Source: Ochrobactrum sp. RH2CCR150 | GTDB lineage: Bacteria > Pseudomonadota > Alphaproteobacteria > Rhizobiales > Rhizobiaceae | Direction of reading: 5' to 3' | Assembly (NCBI GenBank): GCA_014138095.1 | Contig: JACGXE010000004.1 | Location: 248,001 to 312,000, forward strand | Length of the DNA: 64,000 nucleotides | Part shown: in pieces, positions 47,176 through 55,593 of the stretch | Layout of the letters: each line of letters opens with the position of its first letter | Position numbering within the stretch: position 1 is the first letter of the stretch | Made by a program: the position numbers and the translations under genes | The notes under the pieces: model-generated | What the model was told of the DNA's origin: nothing | Database searches by the model: none | Seen by the model: the letters and a program-made list of their open reading frames with translations, nothing else

Positions 47176-47214
47176 TTTATGATCCCCTTTCTGGTTTTAT
47201 TGATTTAGAAATCA

Positions 47215-48303
47215 TCAGGCAGCGAAAATCACAGCGTCCGACATACTCCAGCCAACTCGCTCTACTTCGCTGTTCTCGCTTGCGCCTCCGTGCCAGCTGC
47301 GCAGCCGCAATGGCCCGGCGCCGGTAGCCACCGTGACATCCGTATATTTGCCGCGATAAACCCGGTTTGTGACCTTCGCCGCGATGGTCTCAGAATTATC
47401 TGACAGACTGGCACTTGCTGGAGAAATACGTTCGGCGCGGATCGCGATGGCGATGGTGTCTCCTGGCCTCAATCCTGTTGAAGTAATCACACCCCGGATG
47501 CGCACTCCCCCGGGGAATTCAACGGTGCCAATCGCCTCCTCGCGACCGATCAGCTTTGCTTCAAGAATATTCTCGTAGCCCATGAAGCCCGCAGCAAATC
47601 GGCTCTTTGGTCGGTCGAAAAGTTCCAGCGGACTACCGCTCTGCACGATCTGGCCCTGGCTCATCAGAACCACACGGTCGCTCATGGTAAGCGCTTCCTC
47701 CTGGCTGTGTGTGATATACACAAAGGTCATGCCAAGACTGCGCTGCAATTCCATCAGCTCTATTTGCATATCTTGACGGAGACGTTCGTCCAACGCACCG
47801 AGGGGTTCGTCCAGAAGGAGAATTGACGGCTGGGTGACAACCGCCCGCGCCAACGCAACACGCTGCCGCTCGCCACCAGAAAGCTGACCGATTCGACGGT
47901 CGGCTTTCGCCTCAAGCTGCACCATAGCAAGTGCTCGCCGCGCTTCCTTCAAGGCGTCAGCGGCACGCACCTTTCGAATTCGCAATCCATAAGCGACATT
48001 TTCGATAACACTCATATGCGGGAAGAGCGCATAGCTCTGGAAGACCGTAGTGCAATTACGTTTAGCCGCAGGAAGATGCGCAACATCCTGTCCGTCGATA
48101 CGGAGCCTTCGAACCGATGTTGGCATCTCCAGTCCGGATATCACACGCAGCATCGTGGTTTTCCCAGAGCCACTGGAGCCAAGGATCGTCAGGAATTCGC
48201 CCTTTCTGGCAGAAAGAGATACGTGCGAGAGTGCAGTCACAGCACCGTAGTGATGGACGAGGTCCTCTATCTCCAACATCTGATCCGCGACATCATTGCT
48301 CAT
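47215..48303 (-). CDS. Polyamine-type ABC transporter ATPase (PotA-like)
   Basis: The 362-residue ATPase has Walker A GSSGSGKTT, signature LSGGERQRVALARA, Walker B ILLLDEPLGALDE, and a C-terminal TOBE domain from about residue 270 (GLRPGDTIAIAIRAERI). The domain order matches PotA-type importers. It lies about 35 bp after the GroEL-like gene and about 40 bp before the binding-protein gene, in the same operon. Confidence 0.9.
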   Translation of the reverse strand: MSNDVADQMLEIEDLVHHYGAVTALSHVSLSARKGEFLTILGSSGSGKTTMLRVISGLEMPTSVRRLRIDGQDVAHLPAAKRNCTTVFQSYALFPHMSVIENVAYGLRIRKVRAADALKEARRALAMVQLEAKADRRIGQLSGGERQRVALARAVVTQPSILLLDEPLGALDERLRQDMQIELMELQRSLGMTFVYITHSQEEALTMSDRVVLMSQGQIVQSGSPLELFDRPKSRFAAGFMGYENILEAKLIGREEAIGTVEFPGGVRIRGVITSTGLRPGDTIAIAIRAERISPASASLSDNSETIAAKVTNRVYRGKYTDVTVATGAGPLRLRSWHGGASENSEVERVGWSMSDAVIFAA

Positions 48304-48338
48304 CTTGCTTTGCTCTCACTCTCATCAAATATTGACGC

Positions 48339-49784
48339 TCAATGCTGCAGGACCGCGCCGCCGATTCCGGCAAGGCGAATTGCAAGCGAGAACGCGACAT
48401 CCAGCAAATCTCTCGAGAGGCCGGCTGGATCAGAAATCACGACAGATGTCGGATCACGTTGATCCGACTGAATCATCCCGTTACGACGCAGGCATTTTCC
48501 CGGAGCGCGAAGGGCTGCATCGATCATAGCCACTGCAGCCACCAAAGCGGGATCGTTTCCGCCCCTGCCCTTCAGGCGATCCGCAATCCTTTCGAGGCCA
48601 CATCCTCCTCCCGGAATGACGCCATCGCGGTATGCAGCACGCAGCGCGACAATGGCACGGCGTGCAACCTCCACCATCGCCGCAGAATCCGCCCCCCGGC
48701 GGATCGTCAGTTCCACCCATTGCCCTAACAGTCGGGCCTTGCGACGTTCAGCATGCTCACGATCAAAGGGCAGGTAGCGATGCGCATTGATCTCCGCTTC
48801 CGCTGCCGCGACACGTAAAGCAATATCCTGAACGCAGCCTGCAGCTTCCATCAGATGTGCGCGCGCGCCCTCAAACTTGAAATGCTTGGCTTTGCCCAAC
48901 ATGGCCGGCCTCAACATTTCGATCGATGTTCCCATGCGTGCGCAAATCAGTGTCGCACCGCTCGCAGCGGCAATATCTTCAAGAACTTCTGCCGCGCGCG
49001 CGCCAACATCGGCAAGAACAAGCGCCGCAATTTTCAAAATTCCGGCGCGCCGATTGCGCTCGACCAACTGAAGCGCCGCCCCCTCAATACCGCGGGCAAC
49101 AATGACCAGCGCCTTGCCATTTGAAGCAAATCCCTCGATAACCGGGGAAAGCGTTTTGAAGTCTGCCAGAACTTCGTTTGCAACGATCAGATGTACGTTG
49201 TCCATCGCAGCAACAGCACCGGAACCAACCTGCCGTGCATCAAAACTGAAACCGTGACCGGAGATCACTCTCGTCTCGGCACCTTCCTTGACTTCGACCA
49301 ATCCACTTGGCCCGGCCAGCCTGTCCGCCTCAAGGATCATCGGGACGAGACCCGCATCGACACCAGCAGCGGTGACAAGACCCGCTGCATCATCACATAC
49401 CCGGGTTTCGGCCCTAAAAGCAGCAGTGATCGTCGGCCCCAAACTGGCAAGAGCCTCAATCACGCGTTCATTCTCGATGGACAGACCATTGGGCCGACAT
49501 CTTTCGACCAGCGCAGCATCAGCCATCACGGCCAGCCGCGCAGTTCCATCACCGAACTGGCGCTCTGCATCGACAAGCACTTCTTTCAGCAGCCGTTCGG
49601 CATAATGCTCCGAGCACATCTGACGGGCAATTTCGCTGCCTGTGCGCGCCGCTAAAACACGATTGCCAGCCGAATAAATGACGTGCCGTCCGTCTGGCCC
49701 GATAGAGGCAGCAATGGCCCGCAATGCCGGGGCTATCGCCCTGGCCATGTCTTCTTGCAGTGGTTTTCCCGCCAGCGTGCGCAC
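48339..49784 (-). CDS. Highly divergent GroEL-like chaperonin
   Basis: The 481-residue product follows the GroEL domain order throughout. Equatorial: GPDGRHVIYSAG at 29-40, GDGT at 78-81. Intermediate/apical: NEVLADFKTLSPVIEGFASN near 203-222, ALVIVARGIEGAAL, LEDIAAASGATLI near 268-280. Then PFDREHAERRKARL and AYRDGVIPGGG near 384-394. GroEL Asp87 is kept (Asp79), but positions equal to Asp52 and Asp398, needed for ATP hydrolysis, are Thr48 and Arg376, and the GGM tail is absent. Start is GTG at 49784, 5 nt from the pxpA stop. A dedicated assembly or scaffold role for regulon enzymes is inferred. Confidence 0.85.
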   Translation of the reverse strand: MRTLAGKPLQEDMARAIAPALRAIAASIGPDGRHVIYSAGNRVLAARTGSEIARQMCSEHYAERLLKEVLVDAERQFGDGTARLAVMADAALVERCRPNGLSIENERVIEALASLGPTITAAFRAETRVCDDAAGLVTAAGVDAGLVPMILEADRLAGPSGLVEVKEGAETRVISGHGFSFDARQVGSGAVAAMDNVHLIVANEVLADFKTLSPVIEGFASNGKALVIVARGIEGAALQLVERNRRAGILKIAALVLADVGARAAEVLEDIAAASGATLICARMGTSIEMLRPAMLGKAKHFKFEGARAHLMEAAGCVQDIALRVAAAEAEINAHRYLPFDREHAERRKARLLGQWVELTIRRGADSAAMVEVARRAIVALRAAYRDGVIPGGGCGLERIADRLKGRGGNDPALVAAVAMIDAALRAPGKCLRRNGMIQSDQRDPTSVVISDPAGLSRDLLDVAFSLAIRLAGIGGAVLQH

Positions 49785-49788
49785 CGAT

Positions 49789-50523
49789 CTAACCCCGGGT
49801 TAGCTTGCCGCTACGATTCAATTCGTCAAAGACCGCACGAGCAACCTCGATGGCATTGGGCGTGTCGGAATGAACGCAGATCGATTCCGCGACGACAGGC
49901 ACGTCTTTGCCGGTCACCGAGCGCGTCAACCCATGCTCAATGGCACGCCGCACTTTCTCGGCCACATCCGCAGCCGCGATGGGCGGATGCTCACGAGAGA
50001 TGATCTGACGCCCGTCGTCCCCATAGTCAATATCGACATAAAATTCACAACTGAAGGGGATACCGCGCCGGGAAAATACTTCGGACATGCAGCAATCGGA
50101 AAACGCGATAACCGGCACGCCAAACACCTCGGCGGCATCCGCAATCCCCTCGGCCACCGCCAGTTCGTTCTGCGCCATACCGAACAGTGAACCATGTGGC
50201 TTGATGTGCGAGAGCGTTACGCCTTCTGCACGCAAAAATCCTTCCAGAGCGCCTGTCTGGTAGATGGTCAGTGCCGCGACTTCTTCGCGGGTCATACGCA
50301 TTGGCCGACGTCCGAATCCTTCACGATCTGGCAATCCTGGATGAGATCCGATGTTGATCCCTGCCTTTTTTGCGAGACGCACGGTCTTGGCCATCACGAC
50401 GGGGTCGGAAGCGTGAAAACCGCAGGCAATATTGGCGTGCGTCACAAATGGCATGCAAGTCTCATCGTCGCCAAAACGATAGATGCCGAAGGCCTCTCCC
50501 ATATCACAATTGACCGTAACCAT
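49789..50523 (-). CDS. pxpA: 5-oxoprolinase subunit A (LamB/YcsF family)
   Basis: The 244-residue LamB/YcsF protein begins VTVNCDMGEAFGIYRFGDD and has ANIACGFHASDP, GINIGSHPGLPDREGFGRR and LSHIKPHGSL, the family's metal and substrate loops. With PxpB/PxpC it opens 5-oxoproline (or a related lactam) using ATP. It is separated from pxpB/pxpC by the gntR gene and an ABC cassette, but its promoter carries the same palindrome. The ATG at 50523 gives the usual N-terminus; a frame to 50580 crosses the operator. Confidence 0.92.
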   Translation of the reverse strand: MVTVNCDMGEAFGIYRFGDDETCMPFVTHANIACGFHASDPVVMAKTVRLAKKAGINIGSHPGLPDREGFGRRPMRMTREEVAALTIYQTGALEGFLRAEGVTLSHIKPHGSLFGMAQNELAVAEGIADAAEVFGVPVIAFSDCCMSEVFSRRGIPFSCEFYVDIDYGDDGRQIISREHPPIAAADVAEKVRRAIEHGLTRSVTGKDVPVVAESICVHSDTPNAIEVARAVFDELNRSGKLTRG

Positions 50524-50541
50524 TCTGTTCCCTTTTCTATT

Positions 50542-50558
50542 TGATATATAATATATCA
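50542..50558. promoter_or_regulatory. GntR-type operator, site 2
   Basis: TGATATATAATATATCA is a perfect 17-base palindrome 18 bp upstream of the pxpA start. Its 15-base core GATATAT-N-ATATATC is identical to that at 43309-43325 except for the central base. It lies close enough to the start to block transcription or initiation if bound. Together the two sites define a two-operon regulon. Confidence 0.75.
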
Positions 50559-51522
50559 TTTTCCAGCGACCATCTGTCAATAGGAGAATATCGGTGCCAT
50601 TGCGAAAGGGGTTAGATTGCCGTCAGCGGCAATAGTCGAACAGACATACAACGGAAACCGGTTCTACTGCCTTGGCGTTCGTTTTGCGAAACGGCCGCTT
50701 CCAACCGCGAGCACAATTCGTTTGAAATGAATGATCCGACGAGTTTATCGTTTTCAGCTACTTTCGAACGGGCTTTGTTGAAGAAGTCGGAAAGGTTAGA
50801 AAAGGGGCCGGTTTCGTGGACTGGAAGCGATCTCTCAATACCACCTTTGGTGCAACCAGTCTAAAGGCAACAGAATTACAGAAATGCACTTCTGCAGTGC
50901 TCTAGTGACGCATAAGGGGATATTTGACGCTCAACCCTCGGCATCCCGGACCACGCTATATGGGTCCTGATACGCCTTTGAGCCATTATCTGAAAACCAT
51001 CTTACGTGGAATTATAACCAAATGACATATTGTTTAGCCAATTTTCTTTAAGGAAATAGTTATATCACGATTTTAAAACGGATTTTTATTAGATGCACAA
51101 ATACATATTATATTACTTTAATATAACTTCTGATATAATACACGGATATTGGCCAAATACACTGTAATTTTCCACAAAATATAAATTTTACTTATTAAAA
51201 TTATACAACAAACCTTCCTCATTATCTGCAGATGCGTTGCTGTTACGATTTCAGATTGCCAGTCAGATTCTATCTCACTTAAAGTGCAGTTTCCTCGCGA
51301 TAGAAGATTAGATGATAGTTGTCAGTGGCTGCGAATCCGCTGCTACTATTGATAATGTAGCGGAAGAGTTGAATTGGCACGGTCGACAAACGACGTTGTG
51401 ACAGCTCCAGATTGCCCGGTTGGTCAAGGTCGGTCAATCACTGAGAACTGGAGTGGCGTACTAGTAAGGCTTTCCTGCCGATCTCACGCGGAAGTTCGAC
51501 AGTATACGGCCCGTGGACCACC
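50559..51522. other. Long gene-free, AT-rich region
   Basis: Nearly 1 kb without a supported gene. From about 50990 to 51220 it is strongly AT-rich, with runs such as TTATATTACTTTAATATAAC, very unlike the flanking genes. Short frames at 51374-51736 (plus) and 51438-51746 (minus) run into the iclR gene and have no family features. The region could be a remnant of transferred DNA, a regulatory stretch, or a nucleoid-protein binding site. I see no clear small RNA or terminator. Confidence 0.45.
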
Positions 51523-52305
51523 TCACCCGTGGGCCGCGATGGAAATTTCGCTCGCGGCCTCAATAAGCCGGGCTTCCAACCTCCGGCGCTCGACCTCCGG
51601 CATATCGATGGGCAGAACGAAGCAGATCGTCGCCTCCACCGCGCCACGCGCATTGACCAAAGGGGACGCCAGACATTGTGTGAAATTGTTGATGGCACCG
51701 ACGGTGCGAGCCAGTTGCTGTTTGCGATGCGCGTGACATTCGGCAATGAAGGCGGCTATATCTACCGCGTGCCCATTTGGTTGAAGGCGGTCTTCCGGCC
51801 CGAGCACTGTTTCGATTTCTTCCCCCGATAAGTCAGATAGCATCAATCGACCCGAAGCCGTCCACGGGATCGGTATCTGCGACCCGACTTCCGAGCTGAT
51901 ACGCAGCGGTCGAGAGCCGGGCCGGGCATGGATGATGACCTGCTTGCCTCGCAGGCGGATGCAGAGTTCGCACGTCTCACCCGTTTCCTTGACCAGTTGA
52001 TCCACCATCTCGCGGCCGCGCGCCACGATATCGTTGGCGCGCAGGTAGCTCGCGCCATAAAGTTGCATTACTTTGCCGAAATAGACCTGCGCGTCCCTGA
52101 TTTCGAGCAGACCCGCCTCGCTCAGAATATTCACCAGATCGTAAATCGTCGATTTCGGCGCGTCGAGCGCCCGGGGCAAATCCGCTAGGCGCGCAGGTCC
52201 GCCATGGTCCTGCAAATATGAAAAGAGCTTGAGAATGCGGTCTATCCCGCGTTCGCGCCCTCCCCGTGCCACGCGTGTGCCGGCTGCAATCTCCACAGAA
52301 CTCAT
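51523..52305 (-). CDS. IclR-family transcriptional regulator
   Basis: The 260-residue product has a winged helix in the first 85 residues (RGIDRILKLFSYLQDHGGPA, LDAPKSTIYDLVNILSEAGL) and the GAF-like IclR effector domain (PWTASGRLMLSDLSGEE, AVGAINNFTQCLASPL). It is divergent from the amino-acid ABC operon. The 140-bp gap between them holds three copies of a TATAAGAC-type element at 52348-52398. The effector is unknown, likely an amino-acid derivative. Confidence 0.9.
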   Translation of the reverse strand: MSSVEIAAGTRVARGGRERGIDRILKLFSYLQDHGGPARLADLPRALDAPKSTIYDLVNILSEAGLLEIRDAQVYFGKVMQLYGASYLRANDIVARGREMVDQLVKETGETCELCIRLRGKQVIIHARPGSRPLRISSEVGSQIPIPWTASGRLMLSDLSGEEIETVLGPEDRLQPNGHAVDIAAFIAECHAHRKQQLARTVGAINNFTQCLASPLVNARGAVEATICFVLPIDMPEVERRRLEARLIEAASEISIAAHG

Positions 52306-52347
52306 GCGTTGGTCCTTTCTGGTGCCATGACGGTTGCCAAACCGTAT

Positions 52348-52398
52348 GTCTTATAATATCGTCCTAAATATAAGATTATAGTCCAATATATAAGACTA
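52348..52398. promoter_or_regulatory. Triple half-site array, candidate IclR operator
   Basis: GTCTTATA at 52348-52355 is inverted relative to TATAAGAC at 52389-52396. Between them, 52361-52380 and 52381-52400 are two tandem 20-base units (GTCC...TATAAGAYTA) matching at 16 of 20 bases, so equivalent points lie exactly two helical turns apart. Such phased arrays are typical of IclR-family binding. Both iclR and the ABC operon start nearby. Confidence 0.65.
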
Positions 52399-52445
52399 CA
52401 GCAGATATCAAGGGAACAGATAGACAAACTTACGTGGAGGCAAAA

Positions 52446-53321
52446 ATGACTGCAGGTAATGAGCGGCGTGAATTTCTTAAACTCGGCCTGGGTGGAGTAG
52501 CGCTCGGAGCGGCTGCCGCCGTGACGCTGAATGCGAAGGAAGCGGCAGCGCAGTCGGCGAGCGACAGCCTGCTGCGCACCGTTCTGGATCGAGGACACCT
52601 GATCGTCGGCACCGGTAGTACCAATGCTCCCTGGCACTTCGAAAACGACGCCGGCGAATTGGTCGGCATGGACATCACCATGGGCCGCATCATCGCCAAG
52701 GCCCTGTTTGATGACCCGACCAAGGTCGAATTCGTGAAGCAAGACGCACAGCAGCGCATTCCCAACATCGCCACCGGCAAGGTCGACATCACGCTCCAGT
52801 TCATGACGATCTCCGGCGCGCGCGCCCAGCTCATTAACTTCACGCGTCCCTATTACGTCGAGGGCGTCGCCCTTCTGACCAAACCGGACGCCGCAGCCAA
52901 GACATTCGACCAACTGAAGGCCAAGGGAAGCGGCGCGCGCATCGCGATCCTGCAAAATGTTGACGCAGAGACGACGGTACACGCAGTACTGCCGGAAGCG
53001 CAGGTCATGCAGATCGACACGCAGGCCAATGTGTTCCAAGCGCTGGACTCCAATCGAGCCGATGCCTCCGCCGTCGACCTGTCAAACGTGCGTTGGCTGG
53101 TTGCCAAAAACCCGGACCGTTATTTCGACGCTGGCAAGCAATGGAACGCCATGCTCTACGGCGGCGGTGTGCGCCAGGGCGACATCGACTGGCTGACGTT
53201 CGTAAACACCGCCTTCTCTATTGCTATGTTCGGCCATGACAACGCCTTGTACGATGCTGGCTTCAAGGAATATTTCGGCATGGAGCCGCCGGAACGCAAG
53301 CCGGGCTTCCCGTCCATCTGA
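52446..53321 (+). CDS. Amino-acid ABC transporter binding protein, Tat-like signal
   Basis: The 291-residue family 3 binding protein has an N-terminal RREFLKLGLGGVALGAAAA signal of Tat type with cleavage near AAAQSA. The mature part follows the HisJ/GlnH pattern (GHLIVGTGSTNAPWHFEND, GELVGMDITMGRIIAKAL). The ATG at 52446 is preceded by GGAGG; four codons upstream another ATG is less likely. It feeds the two permeases and ATPase downstream, after a 150-bp gap with a strong hairpin. Confidence 0.9.
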   Translation: MTAGNERREFLKLGLGGVALGAAAAVTLNAKEAAAQSASDSLLRTVLDRGHLIVGTGSTNAPWHFENDAGELVGMDITMGRIIAKALFDDPTKVEFVKQDAQQRIPNIATGKVDITLQFMTISGARAQLINFTRPYYVEGVALLTKPDAAAKTFDQLKAKGSGARIAILQNVDAETTVHAVLPEAQVMQIDTQANVFQALDSNRADASAVDLSNVRWLVAKNPDRYFDAGKQWNAMLYGGGVRQGDIDWLTFVNTAFSIAMFGHDNALYDAGFKEYFGMEPPERKPGFPSI

Positions 53322-53330
53322 GTCCGGAGC

Positions 53331-53354
53331 GCCCGACCGTATCCGCGGTCGGGC
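53331..53354 (+). other. Intra-operon RNA hairpin after the binding-protein gene
   Basis: GCCCGACCG (53331-53339) pairs perfectly with CGGTCGGGC (53346-53354) around a 6-base loop, 9 nt after the stop of the binding-protein gene. No T-run follows. Such stems protect the upstream mRNA from 3' decay or partly stop transcription, so the binding protein is made in excess over the membrane parts. That role is inferred from position. Confidence 0.65.
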
Positions 53355-53471
53355 ATTGTGGGGCGCGGCCGCCGCACATTGCGATCCGCCTTCCCGAAAG
53401 GAGCTGGAACGGAATGCGGTTTGCACCCGAAACCAACCTGATTCAATGCGCCGGGAGGCAAGCGCCCGCAC

Positions 53472-54137
53472 ATGAACTATCACATCAATTTCAACTTGAT
53501 CTGGCGACATTTCGACAAGCTGTGGCAGGGCCTTGTACTCAGCCTTGAGCTTGCGGTGCTCTCGATCCTGATCGGCGGGATCATCGGGTTGGCGCTAGCC
53601 ATCTGGTATGTGTCGGCCGGCAAGGTCGCGCGCGCGCTGATCTCGGCCTATGTTGAGGTTTTGCGCAACGTACCGCTGATCCTCCTGGTCTATATCGTCT
53701 TTTATGGCATCCCTACTGTCGTCAACATCGCCTACAGCCCGACCGTTTCCTTTGTCGCCACGCTGTCCCTCTATGCCGGGGCCTATTTGGTCGAGGTATT
53801 TCGCTCTGGGCTGGAGGCGGTTCCACGCGGACAGATCGACGCTGGCAAGGCCATCGGCCTGACTCCATGGCAGCGGCTGCTTTACGTGCGCCTGCCTACC
53901 ATGACGCGCATTACGCTTCCCGCTCTGTCCAACACCTTCATCTCGCTGTTTAAGGATACGTCCGTGGCGTCGGTGATCGCTGTGCCTGAACTCACCTACG
54001 GCGCACAGTGGATCAATTTCAACACGTTCCGAATCGTCGAGGTCTATATCGTGACGACGGTGATGTATCTCATAACAGGATATGGCATCCTGCTCGGCCT
54101 ACGCCAGCTGGAACGCCGCTTCAGGTCGGAGCGCTGA
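53472..54137 (+). CDS. Amino-acid ABC transporter permease 1 (HisMQ family)
   Basis: The 221-residue permease has the polar amino-acid transporter layout with about five membrane segments, an early LSLELAVLSILIGGIIGLAL helix and the coupling loop SGLEAVPRGQIDAGKAIGLT. It partners with the permease encoded 3 nt downstream to form the channel. Confidence 0.92.
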   Translation: MNYHINFNLIWRHFDKLWQGLVLSLELAVLSILIGGIIGLALAIWYVSAGKVARALISAYVEVLRNVPLILLVYIVFYGIPTVVNIAYSPTVSFVATLSLYAGAYLVEVFRSGLEAVPRGQIDAGKAIGLTPWQRLLYVRLPTMTRITLPALSNTFISLFKDTSVASVIAVPELTYGAQWINFNTFRIVEVYIVTTVMYLITGYGILLGLRQLERRFRSER

Positions 54138-54140
54138 ATC

Positions 54141-54788
54141 ATGTCGTCCATCCTGTACGCCCTTCCCTTCCTTGGCAAAGGTCTTGCGATCACGCTGCTC
54201 GTGTCCGCGCTTGTCGTCCTTTTTTCGCTGGTCTCCGGCGTCATCCTCGGCGTCGGGTTAATCTACGGCCCACGCCCTCTACAATGGCTCATACGCCTGT
54301 TCAGCGACTGCATACGCGGCATCCCGATCCTCGTTTTGATCTTCGTGGTCTATTACGGTTTTCCGCCGCTCGGCGTTTCGATCAATTCCTTTTGGGCGGG
54401 TGTGGTGGCGCTGACGCTATTCAAGGCCGCGCAGGTCATCGAATATGTGCGTGGCGCCATTGTCTCGATCCCGAAGGGGCAGATGGAAGCCGCCAAGGCT
54501 ATCGGCCTGACCTTCGTATCACGCCTGCGTTACGTGATTTTCCCGCAGGCCATCCGCCGCTTCCTACCTCCATGGATCAACGGCGTCACCGACGCAGTCA
54601 AGGGTAGCGCACTTGTTTCGCTCCTCGGTGTGGTCGATCTCATGCAGTCGATCAACGAAGTCATCGGTCGCACTTATGAGGCCATGGCGCTCTACCTGCT
54701 CGGCGCGTTCATTTATTTCGCAATCAATTATTCACTCTCGCTGGTCAGCCGCTCAGTAGAGCGACGCTACGCATATATCCGGGACTAA
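54141..54788 (+). CDS. Amino-acid ABC transporter permease 2 (HisMQ family)
   Basis: The 215-residue permease is related to the preceding one, with the coupling loop GAIVSIPKGQMEAAKAIGLT and LVSLLGVVDLM, a typical second-permease segment. It lies 4 nt before the ATPase gene. Having two different permeases indicates a heterodimeric channel. Confidence 0.92.
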   Translation: MSSILYALPFLGKGLAITLLVSALVVLFSLVSGVILGVGLIYGPRPLQWLIRLFSDCIRGIPILVLIFVVYYGFPPLGVSINSFWAGVVALTLFKAAQVIEYVRGAIVSIPKGQMEAAKAIGLTFVSRLRYVIFPQAIRRFLPPWINGVTDAVKGSALVSLLGVVDLMQSINEVIGRTYEAMALYLLGAFIYFAINYSLSLVSRSVERRYAYIRD

Positions 54789-54792
54789 CGCC

Positions 54793-55581
54793 ATGACTGC
54801 AACTGACAAGCCGCTTCTCAGGATTGAGCGTCTGGAAAAAGCCTTCGGCGCCGTATCAGTGCTAAAGGGCATCGACATGCAGGTGAAGAAGGGGGAGGTC
54901 GTGGCTGTGATCGGCCCTTCAGGCAGCGGCAAGACCACGCTGCTGCGCTGCGTGAATTTTCTGGAAACTTACGATACCGGATCGATCCAAATCGAAGGGC
55001 GGGAAGTAGGCTATTCTGACACCGGCAACCGGAAGCGCCGAGGCGAAACAGACCTTGCCCGGATGCGCGCCGAAACCGGCATGGTGTTTCAGGGTTTCAA
55101 CCTCTTTCCCCACCTGACGGCGGCGCAAAATGTCATGCTGGGCCTGACGAAAGTGCGCGGGAAGCCGAAGCCGGAAGCACGCGCCATCGCCGAACACTGG
55201 CTCAAGCGGGTCGGCCTCGGTCACCGCATCGACAACCTGCCATCCGAACTGTCGGGCGGCCAACAGCAGCGCGTGGGCATCGCCCGCGCAGTGGCTATGG
55301 AGCCGAAAATCCTGCTGCTGGACGAAATCACCTCGGCGCTCGATCCAGAACTGGTCGGTGAGGTGCTCGACGTGGTGCGCGAGTTGGCGCAGGAGGGTAT
55401 GACGATGCTGATGGTGACGCACGAGATCGCCTTCGCCCGCGACGCCAGCGACCGCATCGTCTTCATGGACGAGGGCCGGGTTGCGGCTGAAGGCCCCCCG
55501 GTGCAACTAATGGCACAGGCTGGCCAAAACATGCGCCTGAACACCTTCCTGTCGCGTTTCAGAACCTCTCATTTGAACTAG
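54793..55581 (+). CDS. Amino-acid ABC transporter ATPase (GlnQ/HisP-like)
   Basis: The 262-residue ATPase has Walker A GPSGSGKTTLLRC, signature ELSGGQQQRVGIARA, and Walker B ILLLDEITSALDPELV, as in GlnQ-type subunits. The extension between Walker A and the Q-loop, including GYSDTGNRKRRGETDLA, is longer than in HisP. It energises the two permeases. The RidA gene begins about 12 nt after its stop. Confidence 0.93.
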   Translation: MTATDKPLLRIERLEKAFGAVSVLKGIDMQVKKGEVVAVIGPSGSGKTTLLRCVNFLETYDTGSIQIEGREVGYSDTGNRKRRGETDLARMRAETGMVFQGFNLFPHLTAAQNVMLGLTKVRGKPKPEARAIAEHWLKRVGLGHRIDNLPSELSGGQQQRVGIARAVAMEPKILLLDEITSALDPELVGEVLDVVRELAQEGMTMLMVTHEIAFARDASDRIVFMDEGRVAAEGPPVQLMAQAGQNMRLNTFLSRFRTSHLN

Positions 55582-55593
55582 GACCGCGTGCGC

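Noticed and set aside
48339..49784. Reading the GroEL-like protein as the housekeeping chaperonin
   Set aside because: It lacks groES beside it, misses two ATPase aspartates and the GGM tail, and is far too divergent from alphaproteobacterial GroEL.
50990..51220. AT-rich DNA considered as a replication origin or phage attachment site
   Set aside because: No DnaA boxes, iterons, integrase or tRNA end were seen, so AT-richness alone is not enough.
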